This document shows positions 47,802 to 59,736 of a stretch of DNA of 64,000 nt, in pieces (within the stretch, counting starts at the first letter, position 1; each line of letters opens with the position of its first letter). The position numbers and the translations under genes are program-made. The notes beneath the pieces are model-generated. The model did no database searches, was not told where the DNA came from, and worked only from the letters and a program-made list of their open reading frames with translations. Source of the DNA: Dactylellina haptotyla (lineage: Eukaryota > Ascomycota > Orbiliomycetes > Orbiliales > Orbiliaceae); the NCBI GenBank assembly GCA_031310005.1, contig CM062382.1:1116001-1180000 (forward strand). Reading direction: 5' to 3'.

Positions 47802-50055
47802 ATCGAAAGAGAAAAGAAGAAGAGAAGAGGGCCAAGAGAAAATACAAAGTGGGATATATAAGAGCTAGCTCGAGGTTTATTTTTGTGATTTGATAGACCA
47901 AGCTGACGGTTTGCGGCTGAGCAACTAGGTGTGCCAAATCTAGAAGCGGCCGCTTTTGCTAGGGCTATTGGGTGGTGGAGCTAAGTTTAAGGCTGGATGG
48001 CCTGATAGCGACTATCGGCAAATGGGTATTTGAGATACTTCGCCCTGCTCAACCTCTTGTCTCTGCTTGGTCTGCTCCTGTCTGCCGGAGAATATCAAAT
48101 AGCCAAGGCTTCGGCCTGCGGAAAAGAGAAGAGTTTGTGAGACCGAGGAAAGAATACGGTCCGCAATCGTTAGCCCTAATTTTTTTTGAGGCCTTGTCCT
48201 TCTTGTCTGCTCGCTTTCTTCTGTCTCTTGTGTGTATTTATCCTTCTGCTGGCTTAAAACAGTGGGATTCAAGTGTGACCCTGCTTCTTTTTGTAGCTTG
48301 ATCCTTGGAACTTTGTATCAGCTTGCTTACTCTCCAGCAAAGCGTTGTAAATGCCCGGATAGCGGATGTCAGCGCGGGGATCGAGAGAAATACAGGTCAA
48401 AAAACTGATCGCAGGAGGGAAGAGAAGAGTTGTCGAAGCCTGAAAAACGATTTTGAGAGAAACCATTTCTGGCATGATCCATTTTTATTATTATATCTTT
48501 TTTTCTTTCTCTCACCCGTTCTCGTGATGAGGGGGAGAAACACCGTCTGTGATGCTGGCGAACCCCGGAAACGGTAAACTTTTGCCGAACTGGAAGGGCG
48601 ACCGGGGACCCCTGTCCAGGTTTCCAAATACTTTTCGAGGCTGAGACGCTGCACAATCCAACCGGCCTCAACATGCCCTCAGCGAAGATCGACGCTGATG
48701 CTGGTTCTGATACGCTTCAAGCTTCAGAGATTTGAAGCTTGACATCGTTCGATATTGCAATGTTACAGGCATCCTGAGCTTGTTCGCGGTGCATCTCGTA
48801 GCCATGCCTGCCGGCCTCTCCTTCTCGATTTGAGATTCTTGGCTATCATTATCGCATAACGGCAGCTTGTAGGCGAGCATGGTGCCGGGAGTTTGGCGCC
48901 CTCATGGCTGGCTATGCGGGTAATAATAGCCTCCCAGCGAGGGAGCACCCGTCTTACTCCATGTCGATAATATGCCTCTTTTTAGCATACGTTCTGCATG
49001 AGATGCTTAGCTTTCTCGGATTTCAGAAACTCTTATGAAATTTCGAAACCGAGGATCAGAACCGTCTGAATGGTACAGAAAAACTGGTCACTTACACTGA
49101 CTACTCGGCACGAGGCCTCACAGATCTCGATATATTGATATGAAATAAGATATTTTTGGTCCTTGCGGGCGAATATTGAATATATTGATATCCTTGAAAT
49201 CATTGACAGTCATCCCAGAATTGATTTATATTTCTCGCTAATTAACGCTGCAATCCTCCTCGCACTTGGAGGCTTTGGTTGCTACAACGCAAATAGTGAA
49301 CCGGCCCTCCAACAAATTATTCTTATCATTCTACGGATGATAAGCCAAGTGCAAATAATCGCATAGTATTCAACCGAACTGGATATTTATCTGATATACC
49401 ACATCCCGTAGATCCGATTCCGATAAGCATCCTTGTGCAGGGCAAGGGCGCAACAAAGAAGAAAATATTTTCGTGTCGTAGCTATTGTTCAATTGCTGGG
49501 TATCATATGGCAGAACTGATGTGATAACCTTTCAAAGCTGTATGCCGTCGAATATGTCTTGATAGTCGTATACATATCATTAGCTGTGAGCTTCGAATTG
49601 CCAACATGCCTAGACCGGGGTAACCCTATATTAGAGGATACTCAAAAGTGTTATAGCGTCAATAAAAGTCTAGTCATATCTCCCAGCCATCAAACATTTC
49701 AGTTCTTCAAGTTCCATTTTATATAGCCTTCGAGATGTCAATGGGTCTTCCGAAATCCAAACCCATGTTGTAGATGGATTGAATCGCCGTGGGTATTAAA
49801 GAAATGACGGGGCGAAGGAAATTGTATTTCCAAACATCTTTCAAGAGGCTCAGATTTTTGGCTGATCCTGACAGACGTGGTTAAAACTTTACGGATAAAG
49901 CAGAAATCTAGATGTTACGAGAATATTTTTGGATTTTCAAATCTAATTACATATGTTCTCTTTCGAACATACGCACGTGTGCTTCTCTCCTTTTGCATAA
50001 ATGTACTCGCTACATATCTGCTAACTACTAATTCGTCTGCATGCGCTCGATCCTT
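47802..50055. other. Intergenic region, no gene recognised
   Basis: 2.25 kb between two minus-strand genes. It contains pyrimidine-rich sequence near 48480-48520 and AT-rich sequence at 49130-49700. The short frames have no motifs. No RNA gene or mobile element seen. Confidence 0.5.
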
Positions 50056-53000
50056 TTAAGTGTAGAGCTCCTCAGTGAAAGCATTATAACTAGCAGCCTC
50101 TTTCGCGAAATCCACATCCTGCATAAACTTCAATGGCATCTCCACTAAGCTTCCACGAACTTTTGCAAGCTCCTCCTTCACGGCACGGGCACCCTCGGGA
50201 CCGCGTGGGAAATTTTCTTTGACAACATGTCCATTCTGATACAATGGTGGCTCTGGCTGTTCCTTGGTACCACGTGGGCCGAAGTACTTACCATAGTACT
50301 CCTTGTATTGCTCCCAGTTGACAACTTCCTCATAAGGTACTAGAAACTCAGTTAGAATCTTGGTGTACACGCGATGTATTGAATCAATTTACACATACCA
50401 GCATGGAAGACTTTAGCGAAAGCATCAGTGTTTGTCTTAGCGGTGTTGTTCCAATGGTTCCAGAACGAGTCGCTGAGTGGGTCCATGACCAACTTATCTT
50501 CCGCGGAATCGAAATCATAGACATTTGGTTCTGGGACCGGGAAGGAGTTGGCATCAACATGATCTGCCCTCTGGGCAGGAATGAGACCGAGATGTTTGCG
50601 GAAGAGGTATCGACGAAGGGTACCCGCAAAATGCGATGCGATGTATTGGCGGCCATTCATCAAAGACGTAAGCGGAGTTTGATCTTCAATAATAATGGCA
50701 ATTTCAGAATCGTGGTCGCCGAGCTGACTTCGGTCGTTAAGGTTGGCAGAGCCACAGATGGCGATTCTGTCATCGGCGATAAGAAGCTATGTAAGCGTTA
50801 GCAAACGTTTCTTGTCAACAGCGACATCAAGAAATAATCACCTTAGAATGGATATAAAGCTCTTCAGAAACAAAAGCGTCAATTTCTTTCTCCGGATCAC
50901 CGGCCCATGGAGCATCGCGGACATCTCCACCGCCCAACATAGAACATTGGGCAACACTGTCCCAGACAGACTCTCCAACACGCCCTTGAACATTGGTCCA
51001 TTGGTTGAGTTCTCCGCCCTGTGTTTGGGCAGTCTGGTATCCAGCACCGATCTTATTCTCCAATGCTTGTTGGACAACCTCGTATTCAAACTTAGTTTTC
51101 GCTTCAGCACTCTCAAGTTCTCTGGAAATATTGATACGATCGTAGTTTCGCAAATTGAAGAATCGAATATAATCTTTCGGATTGACGCCGGCGGCATGCA
51201 ATTTCTCGTAGATCGATGAGCCTTTCCCACCTCTGGTGATGGAGTCGTATTGGTACTCCATAATGGCACGAGTTCCCAAAGCTCCTTCATCGTGAAGGTC
51301 TCCAGCAAATGCAGGAACCGAGGGCATGATGACAATGACTCTGAACCTCTCATTGTTCTGATGAGCTCTGATGATTCTGTTAACCAGAGCTTCACCGACT
51401 CTGTTCTTAACCACTCGGCTTCCGTCGGTTGCAGTAATGAAAAACTAGTGTATGTTAGCACTGTCCAAGTTTAAACCAATTATCAAGCTTACCTGGTTCT
51501 CAATGTAGATGAAATGATGGGCACTGCTAATGATTTGGATGTAGGCATTTTGGATAGAGTGCTCGGTTTTAGTATTGTGACTCCATGGGCTAACACTTCG
51601 GACAATCTGGCAGTTGATCGGATGTGGATGGCCATGGTGTGGATGTTGAGAATGCTGTTGATACTGGCCTCCGCCTTGCTGTTGTTGATACTGACCTTGC
51701 TGCTGGTATGGTTGCTGTTGTCCATAAAATCCTTGTGGACCGCCTCGATCTGTTTGGCCTTCATCTCCACCATATCCACGTTCGCCGCCACGTTCGCCGC
51801 CGCGGTCGCCGCCGCGGTCGCCGCCGCGGTCGCGCTCACGATCCTTTTTCTTTCTCCTCTCCTTTTTGTCGTCTTCATCAGACCAAGCGAGATCCGCGTC
51901 ATAATCGGACTTCCCTTTCTTACGTCTCCCCGTATCTCGTCGCTCCTCGCGTTGTTCGTCGTCAAATCCACGCTCACTATAGCCACGTTCTTCAACCCCA
52001 CGGTCTTGCCCATGACTGAACCCTCCCATAAATCCCGAGAGTCGCTTAAGTTTATCCGCAGCAGAAGAAAGAGTGCCGTGACCATGTGGTCCACCTTGGT
52101 GAACCGGGACGTTGAGCATAGTGTATCTCGTATCTTTCTTGCTATATTTGGATTCGCAAATGAAATTCCAACGTTCCATGAAGTGGGTTTTCAAATCGTC
52201 GACAGTAGGACCAGTCAAGCAAAGAGCGACATCAGACCATCCTAAAACACTGTGAGTATGATAAAGAAATATCTATTACGAAAAAATTTCCGGTCTTAAA
52301 GAAATCTTACCCATTCTGCTACTCTCAGTTCGCTTGAGCTTATTCTGGGTCCATTGGTCAACAGTGTGGAAGTCCATAACACGAGCATTGTTGTAATCCT
52401 GTCCAAGGAAGATCGTTTCTTTGATATCTGTGGGGTGAACATCGGAAATTGGGTGATGCGGAAGATCCCATCTGCCCCAGCACAAGTCCAAACCACCCTA
52501 TAAATACTATTAGTATTTCAGAAATGGTACGCATAGTATTCGATCACTCACCATGAATGCGAGGCCCTGGCCGGGGATATTACCGTCGATGAGGCAGAGT
52601 TTCTCGTGGTGGGCCCAGTAGAGTACAAGTTGGTCTGTGTTTGTCAACCCGGAAAATGTGGATATCAAATCCCCAGATATGATCTTTGACAGCACAACCT
52701 TGCCATCTGGTGTATGATCGGGATGTCTGAATACGGCAATATTTGGGTGCAGACCTTCAAGGTAATGCTTCGTGTGAGCGGAACTCAGAGTCAAGGCTTG
52801 AGTAACCTCTTTGTAAACAATGATGTTGACTTTGACTCCTCGTTTGGCGGCAGCCTCCAGCATTCTATCGAGACGGTATTCTTCATATTTGGCGGCGGGC
52901 CGTCTGAGGTGCAATTCCGGTGAAAGCCACCAGTCCAAAATCCAAATGCTTTCCCGAGCCTTGGAGAGAGCATCGGCAACAGCCCAGCCTTTGAAAGAAA

Positions 53001-54302
53001 ATTAGTCCAAGTTTTACAGATCATATAATTTCGAGACTTACAATAATCCTTTCTAAATCATGAGGTTAGCATATGATTACTGTTTGCTACGCGTTCGGGA
53101 AATTTTCACTTACCCATCAACAAACCACTTGATACTGTTTCCAGGATAAACGCTAGCAAAACTTTCGAATCTATTATCACTGTGGAAATGGTCGGGGTCA
53201 CTGCAGATACCATTTTCGTGGACCCCAGAATGGGCCTGAAGCTTGTTGGTGTTAGTCAAATCTCGAACAGCGTTATGAAGGCCAGTCCTAAAGCTTCGGA
53301 AAATCGACAGTTTCTCTTTCTCAGGTGCGGCGGTTGGTTGCCACTTCTCCTCAATTGTGACCGCAGGAGCTGTCAATTCGAAAGAAGGTTCTGCCTCTGG
53401 TGGAGCGCCGGATGGCTCGGGACGAGGGTTATAGTTGTGCGTCGAGGGATTGCGAGGAACTTCGTTGTATCCGCCAGCCGGGGCAGAGTATGCTCCACCT
53501 TGGTAGTCTGTTAAGTAACCATCAGAATTAATGAATTTCAGCCAATTGGAAGTCGGAAGTTCATACCATGGCCAGGTGTGCCACCATAATATCCTTGGGA
53601 TGATGCTCTGGCGGCATCTTCTCCATATTCGGTAGGGTAAGGAGGCTGTGGAGCTGCATATCCAGCGCCAGCGTAGCTTGGGTCACCGTATTGGCCAGTA
53701 CCACCATATGGCTCGGTAGGTGGGCCATATTGACCGGCGGGTGGAGGCGAGGTGTGCTGCTGTTGATAGTAGCCAGATGAATCTTGGGCGCCGTACGATT
53801 GAGTGTTCTGGGAGTATTCGTGCGATTGAGTGTGGCCTGAATATTCCTGATAGGTAGCAGGACCGTACTCAGACCCGGGAGCATGAGCACCATATTCCTG
53901 GGGAGCTTGAGCTGGGTATCCTGCTCCTCCAGTGGCGGCGTACTGCGAGGAAGCATAGCTATCTGCTGGGTAGGAACTCGGCGGATACTCGCCTCCACTT
54001 CTATCATAAGGTGCGTGTGTCTCCTCCGGGCTTTCGGGATATGGTGCGGCGCTGCCACCATATGGGGCGGGCTGCTCATAATCGAATCCTCCTGGCACCG
54101 ACCCATAGCCCGTCTCGGTCTTATCGTACCCCCCTCTGCTGGCGTACTCGGAAGACTCCTCCTTCCCCTCCTCTTCCCTTCTCTTATGTCTGCGAGCTCT
54201 TCTCTCTTCTTTCGTCTCTCCTTCGTAGTCGTCGTCCTTTGGCTTGTGTCGGGTCTTGCCACTGGAGCTCCGATCCCGGGAGCGAGACCTAGATCTTCCC
54301 AT
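50056..54302 (-). CDS. Phospholipase D with two HKD motifs and large low-complexity regions
   Basis: Hydrolyses phosphatidylcholine to phosphatidic acid and choline at membranes. Nine exons (54302-53567, 53507-53114, 53052-53042, 52988-52552, 52497-52311, 52241-51493, 51444-50842, 50786-50399, 50339-50056) give 1262 residues. The catalytic pair is intact: H508-x-K510-x4-D515 (HHEKLCLIDG) and H1037-x-K1039-x4-D1044 (HSKLLIADD), the second split by an intron right after the Lys. GGLDLCWGRW follows motif 1 and GSANLNDRSQLG follows motif 2, as in the eukaryotic PLD family. There are no PX or PH domains, unlike yeast Spo14. Residues 1-300 begin RSRSRDRSSS and are rich in Tyr, Gly, Pro and Gln. A second disordered block with Arg-Gly-Gly repeats and Gln runs lies between the two motifs. 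Exon 3 is only 11 nt. Confidence 0.93.
51778..51837 (-). repeat. 12-nt coding tandem repeat encoding Arg-Gly-Gly-Asp/Glu units
   Basis: Five 12-nt units on the minus strand of phospholipase D exon 6 encode repeats of GGDR and GGER. The near-identity of the DNA copies points to recent expansion by slippage or unequal exchange. Confidence 0.85.
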
Positions 54303-56576
54303 TGTTGCGAGTTATCACGCGAACGTAACGAATAAGAGATGTCGCTGGACAATGGTTAGAATCCCGAGCCGAATGTGCACAGATAACAAGTAATCTAAGG
54401 ACGTTAATTTCATGCACGAACCTTGTATTTTTGGGTCGTCCCGAAGAATGTGAGCGGTTGGTGGTTGGAGTCTCGAGAGGAGTGGTTGCGGAACAGTACC
54501 GTCGAGGGAACTGATGTAATCCTCAGCGAATGTTCAATTAATGGAGGCTGGACATGTACCTCGACAAAATCGGTGGTATCCCGCCACCGAAACTCGCAAG
54601 AACGCTACGAAAACCGCAAGGGATATACAATCCCAGCCAGCAACTCCTCACTTTGCTTCTAAAATTGTAGCGGTGTTGCAGGGAACTCGAAGCTCCCATA
54701 CCGAATTCCGTGTGGCCAATGTCGTGCGGGGCAGCTTATCGCTTCTATCGGGTTGGGTGTGGCCCTCTTTCAGCTTAGTTTGCCTCGGTGGCTCGCATCG
54801 TCAAGCCAGTAAGAATGGCATGTTCAGGCTTGGCCGCTTGTACTAGTTTGAAAGAGGAAATGGCATATTGTTTTTTCAGAACTGCATTCACGCACGAACG
54901 TACTTATGCACAATTTGAGCTATTCAGGTCACGCCGAGGTTTCGGTTAAGGTATGGGCTCACTCGAGATGATTGTTATAGCTGAACGAACAGAACCTGCG
55001 CGCATCTACCGAGTTCACCAGATTGTTATTTTAGACTCACGCCTGCAGGAGCCTCCCACCGGACTTATCGCAGTCATCTGACGTGAAACGGCGCAACTTG
55101 AAGCCATGAGCGAAAGCCAGAATATGCAGCAGTGGGTGGGGCCAACCATGATCCGGTTTTCGCGAGTTGGAGACGGCACGAGAAAATTTAATGCATTCTC
55201 CTGGTGAGGACCTCATGCAATCCGCTTCCAAATTGCGCTATCAAATCATTGAAGGCATATCCTGAGATGAATTCTCTCAAGCCGCGCCTTGACCTGCAGG
55301 GTTGACTCCATTGATAGACGGAGATTCTTTTTGATACGTCGATAACGGCTGCCAACGTACGCTTTGATGAATTGACAAGTCCTAGCGCCAGGGAAAGCCG
55401 GTAGCTGAAACGATGTTTATTTCGGGCGGACACCACGAACGAGCGAAATGAGAGCGAACAATAATAATAACGCGGTAACAACTTTCTGCCGTTCTATTTT
55501 GCTCATATAGCTGTCGGGTTGGAGAAACGTTCGCCAAATGTAATATAACTGGAACGGTTTTCGATATTCCGTTCCGATAAATGTTAAAAAGGACCGGCCG
55601 AAAGGACGTGACGCGCAATACCCATTGCAGGATATATCAACCAATTCTGCCATTATTCAAATAATGCCGCGCCGGCTTGCTCGAGTAATGCCCTTTCCAA
55701 GAAAGAAATTTGCGGCTCGGTAGGCCAGCCCGAAAAGTCAAATTTGGCTTGCAGGAAGAAAGGATGGGATGGGGCAAGTCGTCGAAGCGAAAGGAGGATA
55801 TATACTTGAAACGGCAAACACGCCTATACGCTGTGGAGCCGTCTCCGTCGACATCAACAAAGGTGCATCCGCCATGTTTTCAGCACGTGCCAGTCTACCG
55901 AACGTTGAGAGTTCGTATCTGGCCGAACCCATCCCTTAGATTGAAGGTCGATGAGCGCTTTAATTTTCAGTCCCAGTGAAAGTCCTCACCCCCATATATT
56001 TTCCACCCCATTGGCATTTTCGTGATTGTCGTATTTCCTTGAGATCCTGAGAGCATCGACACTCCGGATGGACGGAGAAAGCCGACATTAAAGCCGTCTA
56101 CATGTTTCCCAGCCCTAATCTAATGCATACGCAAGCTTCACCCCACACTTTTGTTTCGAGACATTTAACTTGTAACTGTCACCGGCTGTTTCCCACTGAC
56201 TTGCCCAAGGCCTTTGGCGTCCGACAATAGCCGAAATTGGATCTTGCATGAAAGTAGTCCCTGCCCAATCGCCAATCGCCAAAATCGTGCAATGGTCAAA
56301 GAAGGCAATTGAGCCAGGAGTTGTTGAACGACGGCTGGCGGGCTGTTGGTCTTGTGCAACTCGCAACTGATAAGCGAATCACCCACGGAGGACTGGCAAT
56401 TGAGCTTCCAAATGTTGGATTCCGTTGGAATTCACAAAACCTTCTCGGAGACTTGAAAACTTGACTCTTCTTGGGCGCTCCTCGCTTCGGATTTCACCGA
56501 GTCTAAGGAAACGCACAGCATTAGCTTTGCGCTCGTGCTGCTGGGGCTCAAGCGGCTGGACGGCGGCGCCGCCCAC

Positions 56577-56595
56577 GGTTGGTTGGTTGGTTGGT
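56577..56595. repeat. GGTT microsatellite
   Basis: Four complete GGTT units plus a partial fifth, in spacer DNA. Confidence 0.8.
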
Positions 56596-57077
56596 ATATA
56601 AACTTGAAGGGAACTCGTATCCCAGCATTCTTTTTTCGGGACGAGACCAGGGAAGATGCGTCAAATGTCTATCCAGAACCTGATTACTTTCGACCAAGTC
56701 CCGTTTGCCTGAGCCGTGTCCCTTGGGCAGTAGCCGTTTGACCTTCAGAGCGGATACCGTCCACATCGTATTCTGCAACCGGGCTCACGGCCGAGTAGAT
56801 TTAGCGCTGACTCGGTGCTGTCCCCAGGTCGCAGACTTATCCTGGATAAGCCTTGCATGTTAACACAGCTTTGCGCAGCTGGACAACCCTAAATGAGATA
56901 ACTTTCGACCATCTGCCCCCGTACACATATATATATGAATCGGTCAAGAGGTTAATATCAAAGAGCCCGGAAATATTTTCTCGCGTTGACTGGGAATTTC
57001 AGGAAGGATCCCATTAAATTACTCGATACTTTCGCCATATCATCTCTGAAGCCTGCCATAAGTTACCCGCGGCCACA

Positions 57078-57085
57078 TATATAAG
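57078..57085 (+). promoter_or_regulatory. TATA-like element of the dioxygenase gene
   Basis: TATATAAG, 161 bases before the ATG at 57246, a sensible distance for a fungal TATA box with a short 5' UTR. No start-site data, so only suggestive. Confidence 0.35.
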
Positions 57086-57245
57086 GCAGGTGGCCAACAT
57101 TGTTTCGTTCGGAGAAAACCGAAGCCCTTTTTTCGAACAAGAGATTATCGCCAAAGAAAACCGCTCCAAGATAAAATAGCCAGCTTTCTCTCCGATATAG
57201 CTTCTTCCCTTGAAGCTTAATATTTCTTGATATCACTGCACAACC

Positions 57246-58524
57246 ATGGCTACCGATAGTCGCCAGATCCCTCGCATCTCCCTGCACGACTGGGAAAATC
57301 GCAAATATGAAATCCAGAAGGAGATTATGAGCGCCGCCGAAAACGTGGGTTTCTTCATTCTGAAAGATCAGGACACACCGTCAAAGGCAGATATCGAAGA
57401 GGCGTTCGCAGCATCGTAAGTCGCCAGTGCCCGTGTTGTATTTACGTAACCCCCACGGCAACGCATTCTGGATTTCCCATCGGGCTCGAAGCAATCATGT
57501 TCTGACCGACTGTAGTGAGGCTTTCTTTCGGTTGCCCGATGAAGCAAAAGGGAATACACCGTTCATTAAGGAACAGAATACGGGATGGGAGAAGAGGGCT
57601 CAGATAAGGCCATCTACCAACCTGCCAGACCAGAAGGAATCCATCCAACTTCAGTACCACCGACGGCACGACCAAACATGGCCAAAGGTAGACGAGCAGA
57701 TTCCCGACTTCCACAAAACAATATCTGGGTTCATGGAGAAAACCCAAGTCGTGTCCATGCGCATTCTCTCCTGTCTTGCGATCGGCCTTGGCCTTGAGGA
57801 AGATTACTTTACCAAAATCCATGACATCACATCCAACGAGGCAATGACAACGTTAAGGCTGTTACACTATCATGAAAACGAGACTCGAGAGATACCGGAC
57901 GGTCATATCCGTGCTGGTGCCCATACGGACTACGATTTCTTGACGCTTTTGTTCCAAAGAACTGGGGAAGACGGCCTAGAAGTCTGTCCCGGGCGGGACT
58001 GCTACACAAGCTTTGGCACGGGCGACCTCTGGACACCCGTTAAAGCCAACACGGGCGAGATTGTCTGTAAGTGAGCCCTTCAGTATCCTCGTGTAACTCG
58101 GCTGGAATGCTAACATGACGTTTATAGGCAACATTGGAGACATGCTGATGTCTCTTTCCGATGACAGACTGAAGAGTCTATTCCATCGGGTTAGAAACCC
58201 TCGCACCGGTGAAAGCCGGAAGGCAAGACACAGTATCGCGTAAGTTATTTACTCCATCACATTTTGCATTTATAAGCACACGAATCACACGAAAATATGA
58301 TCTAACATTCTGCGACCAGTTTCTTTAACCAACCTATAAGATCTGCTGTCATTCAGGGCCCTTTGAAGAAGTATCCACCAGTAACAGCCAAGGATTTCAT
58401 CCTAGACGCTGCGCGGAGGAATTACGCTCAAGGTGAGATTGAACGGCTGGACGCAATAAAGAACTCCAAATTCCAATACCCGGATAACGGTCAACCAGGT
58501 ATCGTACTGTCTGCGAATGCTTAG
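57246..58524 (+). CDS. 2-oxoglutarate/Fe(II)-dependent dioxygenase, isopenicillin N synthase-like
   Basis: Soluble non-haem iron oxygenase. Four exons (57246-57415, 57516-58066, 58128-58239, 58320-58524) give 345 residues, normal for the family. Iron ligands are H193 and D195 (GAHTDYD) and H260 (SLFHRV). The 2-oxoglutarate carboxylate clamp is R274-x-S276 (RHSIAFF). The N-terminal DIOX_N-like region includes GFFILKDQ. Presence of the Arg-x-Ser clamp suits either a true 2-oxoglutarate enzyme or an IPNS-like oxidase. Fungal members act in secondary metabolism, nucleobase and hormone chemistry, and the substrate cannot be read from sequence. It is convergent with the cyanase gene, 385 bases apart, and the MurE-like ligase is next. 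Confidence 0.92.
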
Positions 58525-58909
58525 AGAGAAATAAGTCTACGACCTAAGGTGTTATTTTTCTTCAAAAAGTGGGAACCTTTGGATTGCAATGCCAAGTTGG
58601 TATCAAAAGGCGTTTTGGTGATAGCTGCATGTTTTCCTTGGAATGTGCAAAACCGAAAAAAAAAAAAAAAAAAAAAAAAACCGTTGTTTGTATTTTGTAT
58701 ATACTTGTATTTTTGGGTGGTTTGCGTGTTTTTCCACAGGAGCAAAGATAAAAAGAACGATAACAACTACTAGACAACGGTTTTCGTTGCACCGGCTGCA
58801 ATAGCACTTCCACAAGTGGACGGTTCGATCATACTTTCTTTTTCTCTCCATATGTTCTTTCCTTTTTCTTCTTCTTTTTTCCAACAGAAGTTCGCTCTCT
58901 GGCCCTAGT
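58525..58909. other. Convergent spacer with A25 tract
   Basis: Short spacer between dioxygenase and cyanase, containing the 25-base poly(A) run at 58656-58680 and T/C-rich sequence near 58840-58885. Confidence 0.7.
58656..58680 (+). repeat. Poly(A) homopolymer, 25 bases
   Basis: Uninterrupted run of 25 A. It lies about 130 bases beyond the dioxygenase stop codon. No retroposon body or flanking target duplication could be seen, so replication slippage is the simplest explanation. Confidence 0.85.
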
Positions 58910-59736
58910 CTAGAATCTCGAGTATGGCAACCTGTCGGTGGGACAGCACAAAAATAAAATATGATTAGAAATGTTTCCAAGAAATAATTATTCGGATATC
59001 CCCGATGTATTCGCAAGAATGAGGCTTTATCTTACCATTTACCCCGCATGCTGATATTGACCCAAGTGTTCCCTTGCTCGTCGACCTCCTTGTCAACTTT
59101 GGTTGAGAATGCAATGGCGCTCATGATGCCGTCTCCGAACCTAGATTGCAAAACTGTTACATAATAGTACATATTTAAGGCCGCGTAAACGAGGGGAAAA
59201 ATGGCGTGTGGAAATCGGATCCGTGCATATTGATTGTTCCCTTACTTTTCATTCAGGACAGCTTTGTACGCCTGCCCGTAGTTCTGGACGACTTCGTATA
59301 AGCGATAGATTAGTGGTTCCTTTGCTGTTTCCGACATCCGTTGTGAGCTACTGCACATTCCGCTGCCAGCAAGGGGGAGAGGTATATGACGCACGTGGCA
59401 TCTCGACACCACTTCCTCGCTCCGGATACTCAGAAAGCTGGTATGCAAGCAACTCTCTATTCAGACCCAAGACCTTTGCCAACCCTTTGACATCCTCTTC
59501 GGTAGCATGGTGTTGGCCGTAGAAGATAGCGGCGACGGCAACCTCGTCCCGTCCAATCGCTTTGCCAAGATCTTCAAAGCTAAGGTTCTTTTCCTTTTTC
59601 GCGTGGATGAGACTGGTGGTGATTTGGGTTTGGGTAAATTTTGGCTGAAAATGCACTCAAGTGTCAGCTCGCAGATACAAGGTACCAAGTAGCGCCGGTG
59701 GGATGTATCCAATTGACGTACGAGATCTGGGAGCAT
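58910..59736 (-). CDS. Cyanate hydratase (cyanase)
   Basis: Decomposes cyanate with bicarbonate to ammonia and CO2; a homodecamer in known structures. Five exons (59736-59722, 59644-59395, 59324-59246, 59140-59036, 58931-58910) give 156 residues, the usual fungal length. The N-terminal helical part contains [20 protein letters not shown]. The catalytic residues seen in bacterial cyanase are all present: the Arg and Glu of IYRLYE and the Ser of GIMSAI. The first exon encodes only five residues. The last exon is 22 nt and replaces an apparent stop after RGKW with LPYSRF, the conserved fungal C-terminus, which strongly supports that splice. Cyanases let fungi use or detoxify cyanate, a by-product of urea and carbamoyl phosphate. 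Confidence 0.95.

Larger units (their letters stand above)
54303..57245. other. Divergent intergenic region, no gene recognised
   Basis: 2.9 kb between the divergent phospholipase D and dioxygenase genes. It carries a GGTT tetranucleotide run at 56577-56595 and a TATA-like site at 57078-57085. The frames inside are short and motif-free. Confidence 0.5.

Noticed and set aside
51514-52245. 243-codon plus-strand frame inside phospholipase D
   Set aside because: It is antisense to exon 6; its Ala/Val-rich hydrophobic content is the complement of the RGG repeats and charged region.
58656-58680. Retroposon insertion marked by the poly(A) tract
   Set aside because: No element body or target-site duplication is visible beside it.
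58603-59016. 137-codon minus-strand frame overlapping the cyanase 3' end
   Set aside because: It contains a poly-Phe run read from the A25 tract and conflicts with the cyanase last intron and exon.
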